Assembly: GCA_963457665.1 (NCBI GenBank)
Contig: OY735219.1
Coordinates: forward strand, 23,408,287 to 23,472,286
Reading direction: 5' to 3'
DNA from: Thysanoteuthis rhombus
Taxonomy: Eukaryota; Mollusca; Cephalopoda; Oegopsida; Thysanoteuthidae
DNA length: 64,000 nt
Part shown: positions 36,639 through 48,600 of the stretch, piece after piece
Position numbering within the stretch: position 1 is the stretch's first letter
Layout of the letters: each line of letters opens with the position of its first letter
Position numbers and translations under genes: made by a program
The notes under the pieces: model-generated
Told to the model about the DNA's origin: nothing
What the model saw: only the letters and a program-made list of their open reading frames with translations
The model's database searches: none

Positions 36639-39600
36639 GAAAAATGAAGACATTACTGTTAATATAGTTAAGGTGAAATACAACTGCAAAAATTTTCTCT
36701 TGTTTTGGTTATGATCATTGATATATATATATTTTTTTTCCTTTACTGTGGTGCTGGCAAACTACATACCATGGCCATATTGACTGTTTAATATATTTTT
36801 TACAAGTTCACACATGGGAAACCTTGAAATTTTGTACATGACTATCTTCAATCCAATGATAGCATTGTGAAGTATGAATTACGCAGGCTTAGCTAGACCC
36901 TCTGCTGCTGTTTTGAAGGAAAGAAAAATGAAGTTCTGAGATGAAGCATTGTCAATATTTTTTGATTTATTCAGACTAGTATCAATCTTTGGCTGGAATA
37001 TTGTTGAAAACAATGTTTTCTCCTGATGCATTGCTTCGGAAAGTATCTAAAGGTCATGGAAGGAAGAGAGAACTCACCATTCTTTCTAGAATGATGGAAA
37101 AAATGTGCATATGTGGAGACTTGAACCATTACTCAAGAAAGCTAAAGAATTAGAATCATGGCCTTTCATATCTACTGTTAATAAAAAGTGGTGGTTGAAG
37201 CTTCCCAAATTTGCCACTCTGCAATTGATATGCGGTCTTTTTATTGAAAATACACGATATGAATTTTTCTTGGATTGACAAAATTTTTAGTGGCAGCACT
37301 CTCCAGATTAATGGTTCCATTATATTGTTTAAGGTGTTATATAGGATTTTCTTTTAAATGAAACTAAAATGCGGTCAAGTATTAGTGAGCTTTCCCATAA
37401 ACGTTTGAAAAAAATTTTTGTTCTGCTCTACATTCTTTTTTGGCTATTATAGTTGTCAGTATGCAAAAAACTTATCTCTAACTTGAACTAATATTTGACA
37501 CTTGTGCTTCAGACAAAAAATGCTTTCTTTTGTGTTGAAGCAGGATGTTCTGTGATTAGGCTTGAATTATGTTTTGCCAAGTGCTGATTGTTCAACACTT
37601 TTAGACTCCTTCCTTCAAACTAATTTTAGATTGACCCTTACATTTATTGTCTATAACTGTTATGAATCATTAACGTTCGTACCTTTTGTTCAGACAATCA
37701 AATGTGTTCTTCCTATTTCTGATGTTGTCAACACTGCTTTGGCTGATCCATTCTTCAGCCCATGTTTAGGGGTATAATTCTAGAAAAGAGACCCCTCCCT
37801 TATCTCACAGGGGTAAAAAAATTACCAAGTATAGTTGAAAGAAGCTGCATATATGGGCTTGTCAGCTTGTCAACACCATGTTTTGTTTGCTTAGCGAAGC
37901 TGATGTTGGTGAACTTCCCTGTGTATTTTTTGAACTGGTCTGGGTGCTTTGTAGGCAATATGGTTGTGTCCATGCACCTAGCACTATTGGAATAGATTGA
38001 TCCTGTTTGTACATTCATGAACACAATTTTTTATTCATCTGGGGGGGAAAAAATGATTTCTCTCTTTTCTTGTATTAAACAACTGACAAGGGTTGAAGAA
38101 TAGATTGGCTGAAAAGTGTAGACAACATCAAGGATGGGAAGAAGTTTCAATTGTCCAAAACAAAAGTTGAGAAGAGCTCACATTTGCTCAACTTTTTATT
38201 TTGCTTTCATTCATCCTAGTTTCATTTATTTACGATTTATATTTGATATTTCAAGTTGACTTGTTACCTTTTTAAGAGTACTTAGTATAGAAATATATTT
38301 GAAAAATTGTCTTTAATTTAACTTTTCAGAAAGGAAGGTATGGACATAATTGTCCAAAAATGAACCTTCATCAAACAAAGCACACTTTCATAGAAGTTTA
38401 GAATATACTAAACTATAGAGTGTAGTGCATTTTGACATTGAATTAAGCTTATAACAGATTGAAATTGAAATTTTTTATTTTAACTATTAGATTCCTTCTC
38501 AAATGAACAAGTTGGAAACTTTTTTTTTTTTCACTGATCATTATGAATATTTCAAGTATAGTCAATGATAGTGTTGGGGATGGAATTTTTTTTTTTTTTT
38601 TTTTTTCAAAGGTTTTTCACCATTTTTTCAAACATTCAGGAAACTATTGTCCCTTAAAACATAGCTTAATTTTTACATTTCAAAAATGATCATAGGGAAT
38701 TTTTTTATTATTATTATTATTCAAATTAACCAAGCAATTTTGAAATGTCTTGTATTTGAAGTTTAATAACTGCCAAAAAAAGTTGAATGCTGCTTTGTTT
38801 GGCAAGAATATTTGATTAATTTTTTTTTTTTTTTTTAAATTTTTGTTTTAGTCTTTGACCTTGATTCAGATAAGGTTTTATTAGATAATATCACTTGAAT
38901 GACCTGAACAGAAGTTCTATAATCATGAAGTGTTAGTCACGGTTCTTAGGGTTTGTATTTGTTTTTTTTAGTCATCAGCCAGTATGACCTTTTTTTTTCT
39001 CCTTTTTTTCTTACTTTTCTCTCTCTCTATCTCTCTCTCTCTCTCTCTTTCTTTTTTAAAAAAACTTGAAAATTTCTCCTTTTATTCCTTAAAATCTTAG
39101 ACGATCTGACATCATAGTACTTTCACAAACTTTGCAGAAGTTCCGTTGTCTGATTTTTTCCAGTTAATTCACTTTCTCAAACATAGATGATGTTTTATGC
39201 TTAAACATTTAGCTCTAGGACCATCTTCTGCACCCTTTAGTTGACTTACTAAAGCGATGAGATACATGTGAATATATGAGATTGATAGGACTTGATCACC
39301 AAAGGTTTCAGTGTAAATGAAGTGTAGCTCCTTAGTGCTCCCCTAGTGGCAGATTCAAAATGTGCTAGGGTATAGGGGTTTCCGGACCCTAGAATGCCAA
39401 ATTGAAGGTTTATTCTGTGTTTTATTCTCCATTTTGTAAGAAATATTTTTTTGAAAGAACATGTTCCTTTCAAAGTTTAAAAAAAATTTTTTTTTATTTT
39501 TATTGGAAACAAAACGTTAATCTAATCATTAGTTGATGCTCGTAAAATACTTGCATCCTTTTTTTTCCCCCCTTTTCTTTTTCTGATTTCTTTTCAAATT

Positions 39601-42600
39601 TTATTCAGTTTTTCTAATAACCATCATTTTCCCCACGTGTGAAATATCTTTTGGGCACTCGAATATTTGATTCTTTAGGAACTTGAATATTTTTATCATT
39701 AAGGAGATGAATGCTTGATATCGTTCTCAAATAAAATGAACTTTCAACTCCAATATTCTTATAAAAATTACGTTAACACAAACAGGAATGCTTAAGTTTT
39801 CCTTAGTACTCTGCTTTTATATTAAATCTCTGTCATTGAAATTTGATTTGAAAAAGCTGTGTTGATGTAAGCATTTCTTAATCATTTTAAATATAAAAAA
39901 AAAATAACCTTGCTAAAATGATAAATGCTTTTTTTTGTGTGTGTGTTATAATCTAATTGTGACTTTTTAACAGAATAATTGTTAATATTTTTACCAATAC
40001 AGACCCCACCCCCATATTATGCCATTTGTTGAAGCATAGTTTGTGTTATAAAACAGGTAGTTGTTGGTCCTCAGTATTTCTACCTGTATTATCGTCTACT
40101 TGTTCAGAAAACTGTGAATAGAAACAATTTCCCATGGAACATGTTGGTCCATATTTGAGGCTAAGCCCATTTCATAACAGTAACTCCCATCCCATCCTTA
40201 CTGAGAAATATTCAACTTGATGCTGGCTAACCAACTGTAAAAATGAAATCAATTAGACAAAAACATTTCAGTAATCAATAAACAAAAGGCAGCAGATTTC
40301 ATGTTGAAAGTGTCATTGATGTGAATTTTTTTTTTCTTCTAAATACTAAAATTTGGTATATTTTGTTATTGGCAGCATTATTTTGAACATTAAAGAGTGC
40401 TTTTATTTGTTCATGGCTCATTTGGTTCAATATGCAACAGATGAGGTTTGCCGTCCATGGCTCAGATATAAAGCAGTTGGCTTTCTTGGACTCCTATCAT
40501 AATATAAAGGGCACCTGTATAATTTTTCAATTTATTTTTTGCCGTAGTCCAAATCTTTTCATCAGATTATTTTGAACGAGGCTTTTATTTTTTTTATTTG
40601 TGATAGAAAATGATTTAGTTTAGATGTAAATCATTGATTTCTTAACTTTTATTTTGCCATATCTCTGAGCAACTATCAAGTGCTGTCATCTTTGTCACTA
40701 TTGAGTGTTCTACTCCGATAATCATTTTTTCTTTTTTTTCTTTTTTCAATTTGAATTTCATATGTCTTAGATTCAGTTATTTTGAGAATTTTTCCATAGC
40801 AATAACTTATGAAACTTATAATTTTTGTTTTGTATAGAATAAAACACTGTTTTTATTGTTCTATTTATAAATTAATGAGTTTATCTTATTCAGTGATACT
40901 TATCGACACTTTCTTGCCACAGTGGCGAAGATAAGTGTTACTTATCTAAAAGTTAGCCAGGAATAAGCATTTAACATAAGCTCTACATAAAATAAGTAAT
41001 CAGTCAGAACTTGCTTAGCTTAGAGAATGAGGATTAGGGTACTAAAAGAAAATGTCTTAGAAATAAAGGGCCATTTCTTCCTCTTCATCTTTCTCTCTTC
41101 CTCATTCTTTTTCAATACAATTTTTTCTTGACATTTTTTTTTTGTTTTTTTTTTTCTTTTTTTATAGGATAAAACTTTAATTATGAAGTAAAACTTTAAT
41201 TATGAAATAGCTTTTTACTCCCTATTTACCTTTTTAGTCAATATTTTAGCAGGAAATACCTTTAAATTAATTTTACTGTTAATTGCATTAACATGTAGGT
41301 CTCTGAGATATTTGATGCTATTTTTGATAGAGCTCTTTGGAAAATGAATTGCAAAGTGTCTGTTCTCAAAATTTTTTTCTTAACTGTTGATATTTAATCA
41401 TAGAAACTAAATTCTTCAAGAAATAAATGTTTTGTAGGTGTTATCTTTAATTACGTTAAATTAAATGGTACCTTTATAATACTTTGAGCAAATTTCTGTT
41501 CTAATGATGTTAAAGAAAATTGATCAATTTTTTACAATCGATTTTAAACATAGAAATAACCTTCTTTTCCAGGTTTTTTTTCTTGGTATTAATGCATAAC
41601 TGTTGTTAAGTATGTTAATATTTGAAAGGGTCAATTCAAAGCTAACTTTCTCGTTCATATTCCCTTAATTTTTATATATATTTCTCTTATCATTCCAGTG
41701 GTCAGAAGGGCAAATTCACTCATTTTCTCCCATTATCTATTCAGTTTTCTTGTTTGTTTTTTTTTTTCTTTACAACACCCTGTTATTTAAAAAAATATTC
41801 GTATGTCTTTTGTAATCTATAAAGAATATATTTTACAATTGTTGTATGCAACATTTATAATATATCTGATTAGTACTGCAGATTATTGTTCAAATAACAA
41901 GTCATGACACAATCAGAATTTACATTTTGTGAATTTTAAAGTATTAAAATATTAAAACTTTCAGCTGTAACTTTGATTTTATGTTTTGTACTTTAACTTT
42001 TTTTCACAGCTTAAGCTTTGCATTGATTATGGCTGTTATATAAAAGCTGTCTAGACCCACCCCTTCTTATGTAGACTTTATTTTTCAGATCAAGCTCCTG
42101 CTTTCTTCCTCTTGTTTTCTTCACCGTATTGTCTTTCCCTTTCAGTTAAAAGCGGATTTTATGCAGCTACTTAAAGAAACCACCATCATCGAACGTAACT
42201 CACGCTGGAGTGAGATTAAAAAAAAGATTGACTCTGATCCAAGATACAAAGCTGTTGAGAGCAGTTCTCGGCGTGAAGATTGGTTCAGGGACTATGTTAA
42301 AAACATTGAAGAGGTAGATATTTTCTTCACTTTTTCTCTCCATCAGCTATCAAAAATATACAAGTCACTAGCCAATCTATTATGCATGTGCATCAACCAA
42401 CTCCTCATTTTAAACAATGGCAATCTTCTCATACATCTTGATTATTTTCCATGATTCAGATATTCTTGTCCATTTAATCTTGTAATGTGATAACAGGAGA
42501 AATTGGGTAATTCTTATATTTACAAAATATATCAAAATAAACCTTTTTTTTTTTTTCTTATGAAAAATACATGTGCTTTATGTTTTTAATTTTTTTAGTG

Positions 42601-45600
42601 ATTCAACATTTATACATTTAGTAAATTGTTGTACTTTTATTCTACCCAAATCAGGAATCTGATGATGAAGATCGCAAAGAGAGAGAAAAACAGGAGAGAG
42701 TTGAAGCTAGTCTGAGGGAACGAGAGAAAGAAGTTCAACGAACTCTGTCGAACTCTCTGCGGGAAAGAGATAAAGAGAGAGAACAACATAAGAAAGATGA
42801 AGCAATCCAACATTTCAAAGCACTTCTTGCTGATTTGGTAATTATCAAGTTATCTATTGTTGAAAAAAAAAAAAAGAAAGAATCATGGTTTGCTCCATGA
42901 TAACATAACTCATTTTTGTTTATTTTATCAATATATTCTGATAGTACATTTCAATAGTTGAATTCATCTAGTGTGTGAAAACCTACAAATCTTTGCAGTT
43001 TGTTGTATGTTGACATATTCATCTATCAATTATTTACCTCAGCAGGATTGTTATGGAGTTGAATAGTAATTTAGCAGCCATGATGAGAATATTGTAATAG
43101 AAATATTTTGATTAAAACCATGGAGGCTGGAATTACTCTACATTGTTAAAAAATATTGGGGAAGGACCAAAGCTAATTTGATACCATTCTGAGCAAGCCT
43201 CCCAGTTGCATTCATTTAATAGTTGATCATTGCAGGCACTAGTAGAGATTGGAATTGAGATCTATTTCGTAACAAAAAGTACTAGTTTTTCCAAGAGGGG
43301 CTACCCAAGGAAAAATAACTCCTAATCTAACCACAGAGGAAGGCGAATGATATTTTAATAAAATTTCATAAAATCAAACCAGCACACATTCCTCGGCAGA
43401 CTCATGCAGGTCAGCGCACAACCCCATTGCTGGTCTACAACTGAGTGCCACATACAAAAAAAAAACTTGATAAGCATTGGATCCTCCCCCTCTCCTATGT
43501 GCAGGTTCAAATAGTGAAATAACCTTCCTCCCGATGATGTTGATTCAAAAAATATGTATTGTGTTATTTTATGGATCTAACTGTTTTTCAAAAATCCCTG
43601 GACAATCTTGAAAAATATATTCTAAACAGACTTTTTTCATTGGGTGCAAATGCAGATCATAAAGAAATTGACAGTGTTTACTGTAGGTGATGTCAGATAT
43701 GCTTTCATTTTTGTTTTGTAATGTGTTGGTTAGCAACATCCTAAAATACTAATATATATATTATCGGTCAATCCCCTCTTCCTGATATTACCTGGGTATT
43801 ATACAGTGAAACCGTTTCATTTCAAGACTTTTCAGCTCCAGAGTGTAGTTTCAGGACTAGCTAAACTAGTTGAAATGTACTTGGTCCACTTTTGAACACC
43901 CTCTCAGTAATTCTTGCTAAATGCAGTGTTTTTTGTTTTGTTCTTGTTTGCTAATACTTTTTTAATATTGAAATAAACAATAGATTTTTTAATTTTTTAA
44001 ATTTTTGATTTCATAAAGAAAATTTATTTGTTTTGTATATTCAAATGAGTATACACAAGATTGCTCTAAAATTAAGCTATAAAACTTGATTCTAATTTCT
44101 CTGCTATAACATTACTTCAAAAATCTATGATAATCGATGAGAAAAAATCATAAGGTTGAAAATCTATTACAAAATTGAATAGAAAGACCAATCAAAAACA
44201 AGATGAAAGAAGAAAATACCTGCAATGATAGAAAAACTATTTCAAGCAAAAATGAAAAAAAACAAACTTCAACTCTTATCTATGAAAAATGGTTACAAAG
44301 TAGAGTTTTGAAGACATTGATTTATTAGCAAATTAACCTACGAAATATTTACTCTCACTTTTATAGTATAACATTCTGATGATCTATAAAAAAAAATTTT
44401 TTTAATATTGTGCATTTGTAATTCAAGATGAGTTCTGTTGTATGTAATTAGACAAAGGAGAAAACAGGTTCATTTCAAAGGCAAAAGAATATTGACAAGG
44501 ACTCGTATTGTGAAAACTGATATAACGTTTTATATATGGAATAACAACAAGAACAGATTGGTGAATACATAATGAGGCTGGATTATAAGCTTGGAAATAG
44601 TTTTGTACAATGTTTCTTGATTAATAAGTTTTTTAGTTCATATCTATAAAAAAAAAGTGTTCAAAAGAAACATTTGAAAGAAGAAAAAAAAAAGACATTG
44701 ATTTATTCATGTGAATATTGAACATATACCAAATTGTTCTGAAATTTAGAGGTGCAGATACCTCTATTCAGGCAAAACACAGTTGAATTTTTTCTTTGAA
44801 ATAGCTAAATGGAGGAATTTTATTGATAAAATTTGAAAAATCAACAAATATTTCCAAGTAATAAATTGATCTTGAAAACAAATGTATTTAGTTTTTCATC
44901 TAATATAAGTTTGAAGTCTTCCATATCATTCTTAATAAATCTTATTTATTGATTCTGGCAAAATTCTTCAATCTTAAAGCCTTGGCCTCTTGATGTTATA
45001 AATCTTTTCCTTCTCAAAAGCACAAAACATAGATTAAAATATTCAGCATTTGATAGAAACAGTCAAGTATTCAAAGTTGTTTCAAATGTACAAGACAGGC
45101 GATATTAATGAAATTGAGCTACGTACCAATTTTTTATTTGAATCTTGTCAATATTCTCTTGCTTTATACAGAAATGATGATTTTTGTTCAACTAATAAAT
45201 AAATAAATAAATAAAACATATAGCAGGGCCTATTTGATCTATTCTCCAGTTTATGCTACTTTTCAAGTGAGAATCTGAATTCATTTATTACAGGTTAGAA
45301 ACTCTGAATCTTCATGGCGTGAGACAAGGAAGCAACTTCGGAAAGATCACCGTTGGGAACTTGCTGATTTGCTTGATCGTGATGAAAAAGAAAAACTGTT
45401 TGAAGAACATATTGATATTCTAAATAAGAAGAATAAAGAAATGTTTCATAAGCTGCTTGATGAAACTTTACAGGTAATGAAAAGCTGTTGCAGTGTTTCA
45501 AACCGAAATTCTACACACTATCCACAAATCAAGTCTAGCATTGTGGAAGGTTTTTTTTTTTCCCTCCCCAAAAAATTTATTTCATTTTATCATGGTCTTT

Positions 45601-48600
45601 TTCTGATTGAATTTTTTGATATCTGACAGACTTCATTTCTCAGAATTGTTATTTATCATGACTGTATCCATTCAGACTGATGGCTGGGGGTTTATTCTTT
45701 GTGTCAGTTGAAATTCTAATTCAGAATTTAAAATTTCAAACTAGGTGTAATACTAAGTCTAAGAGAAAATTGACTGCTCCAAATCTGAAATCTCTTGAAA
45801 GATGTTAGTGACTTCAACAAAATTGTTTTAATTAGTTATCATGAACCTGAAATAGTTGTGCATATTCCACGAGTGCATATTCAATCCAAGGTAATGGCCA
45901 AGATTCCGGATGCTGATTTTCAAGGCAATCTTTTGCCCATCATGTCTTGGTGAATAAATATCAACTCAATTACCATTCATAGTGGAACTAACCTGTAGAC
46001 AGGACCAGCTTCACTTGGAAAAAATTATTTGAGAAAATACTTGATGCACTGTTATTGTCTATGAAGATTTTGAATTCTTAACACGTGATCATGTTAGAAT
46101 TACAACTTGAAATACTGTCCATAAACCTGTAGATATAAATTATGCAAGTAGTTATCTAGGATAGAATTGTTGCAGAATTCAATGACTAAAAGAATGTACA
46201 TTTAGTTGAGTATTTAAGTAAAGAATGCCAGCAAGCCTTGGAGTGTATACTAACGGCAACTATAAAGACAATTTTTTGATTGTTTTAGCTCTATTTTCAA
46301 TCTAAATTCAATCTTACTAAGATACAAAAATCATTTTGCAACCAAGATTTATTTTTGATTTATTAGAAAATTGAAGCTTGAGAATTTAGTTTGATTTGGT
46401 TCTTTTTAGAGAAAGGTCAATATAAATACAATTTCTCGAAATGTGGTAAAGTTTTTTTTATTCCTATGAAATGCTAAGCAGCTTTTTTGTAAGAATTCAC
46501 TTATCCATATCAATGTGATTTTTTTTTCTTTTTGAATTCCAAAAAAGTTTACTTTTTGTCAACTAAGTTGAAGAGGTGTATGTATTATTCCTATATCTTT
46601 GTCTATCCGTCCACACTATATCTTGAAGTTCTCAATGGATTTCCGTGAAATCTAGTGGACAGATTGGCCATGGGGAAAGAAAGAAGTGATTAAATTTTGG
46701 ATTGGATCCAGGATATTTCTTCTCTCTCTTTTCTTTTTTTTTTTTTTTTTTTTTCCTTTCCTCTTGATGCATTTATGTATTTGCTTGTGTCTGATCACAA
46801 TATCTCCAAGAGTTCTAGATGAATTTCAATGAAATTTTGTGAACAGGTGGGCCATAGGACATGGGTGAATTGATCGATTTTCGGGGCAGATTGAGATATT
46901 TTTTTCGGAATGAGTTAGCATATTTTCCTCTGTTATGTTGTTCCTGTTGAAGAAAGTAGATATTTTGATATGTTTAAGAATCTTGTTTTTCTTCTGTTAC
47001 AGATTACTTTAACTTCTTCTTGGAAAGATGTAAAAAAGATGATTAAAGAAGACCCAAGATATTCCAAATTTTCCTCCAGTGACCGAGTAAGTATATTTCT
47101 TGTACTTGAAAGCACACTAGGTTATATATTCAGAGCTTTTTTTTTTTTTTTTTTTTTTTTTCTTTTTCTTTCTTCATCATATAATGTTACTTATATTCCT
47201 TTCTACAAGTCCTTATCTAATTTATCCTAAAGAAGTAGAATCTTGGGTGCTGGATAACATTCTTAGTAAGCAGTCATATTTTTCTCTCGTATATATAATT
47301 CAAACAATGCTATTCATCAAGTGGGACTATGCATCACAAAATGAAAAATAAAGAGAAATCATTAGTATCAGTAAAAGTGTGTTTATTGATGACATACAAG
47401 TTGGTGTAAGTTGTAGATTGAAGAAATTTAGTTGTTAGGTGATGGAGGGGGGTTGATTTTTTCATTTTTATAAATTTGATAGCTATATCATAGTTGAAGC
47501 AGTTGGAAAAAAAAATAAAAAAACCTTATATTCAGCCTAAATGGTAGACATTACTCACCCTAACCTTTTCACATTCATATTTCAATATGATTTTCCTTCA
47601 ATTATTTGTACTAAGTCTACAAGTTACCTGAGATTTTGAGGGTTCCCTTTCTGAGTTTAAAATATCATTATGCTTATTTTTGTTTCTTTTTCTTCCCTTT
47701 CAGAAAAGAGAGAAAGAGTTTGAAGATTATCGCTATGAACAAGTAGCCCAAGCAAAAGCTGATTTTCGGGAATTGTTAAAGGAGACCAAATTGATCACTT
47801 ACAAGTAAGAAACCCTATTCATGTTTGAAAACACATTTAAATTTAGAATTTTACTGGCTTTATTGAACTTTAGCCTTTTTTTCAAAAGATTAAGGAACTA
47901 ATTCTTTTAAAAAATTTAACGGTTGATTTCACTCAGTTCTGCTAATTTCAAATTATTTACTTTTAGAAATGTTTCAATGTTTGAATTGAAATCTTCAACT
48001 TGGAGTGATTTATAATTTAATGCTTATAATCTGTGACTGCAATGAAAATAATTTTGAAAATATTTTAATATTTTTTGGATGGTAAGTTTTAAAATATTCC
48101 CTGTAATCTGAATTTTTTTTTTTCCTGTATGAATTTAAGATGTTATACTGTAGCACATGAGAAAAAAAAACACTTATATAGAGAAATGTGTGTTGTATAT
48201 AGCTATATTTCATCCCTGAATAGAACAAAACAGGAAAATAATCCCTTTAGGATATGAAAGTGAAGTTTTGCTATAGTATGAACTCATGTGACAAAATACA
48301 ATTCTTCTAAAAATAATATTCTTCTATAAAAAGAGAGTTGCATGTTTTCTGATACAACCCCGTTTCTGACTGATTTCCATGTGTATACATATACTAATGA
48401 AATATTGCTTGCCCATTAAGTAAATTTCTGATGTATAAAATGTATATTATTTTTAAAAAGATTTTTGAACATTTTGTGATTTTTATTTTTTTCCTTTCCC
48501 TTTTTTTAAATAGATCAAAAAAAATGATTGAGGAAAATGAAATGCATCTAAAAGATATTGAAACAATTTTACAGGTGAGACATGAAATATAATTGCATTT

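Larger units (their letters stand above)
27704..42145 (+). other. TCERG1 intron 13 (14.4 kb)
   Basis: The largest intron of the gene. Exon 13 and exon 14 align with human TCERG1 with no missing residues, so no obligatory exon is hidden here. It contains GT/TA microsatellites near 27918-28128, 32571-32662 and 36584-36636, a TC-rich run near 39019-39051 and many poly-T tracts. A possible 54-base in-frame cassette exon at 35459-35512 is described in the findings. Sequence near 37560-38030 is more complex and could be a decayed repeat, but I cannot name it. Confidence 0.8.

Noticed and set aside
37560-38030. Overlapping 70-77 codon frames in intron 13
   Set aside because: Complex sequence, but no protein motif is seen and frames overlap on both strands. 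It could be a decayed repeat; not named.
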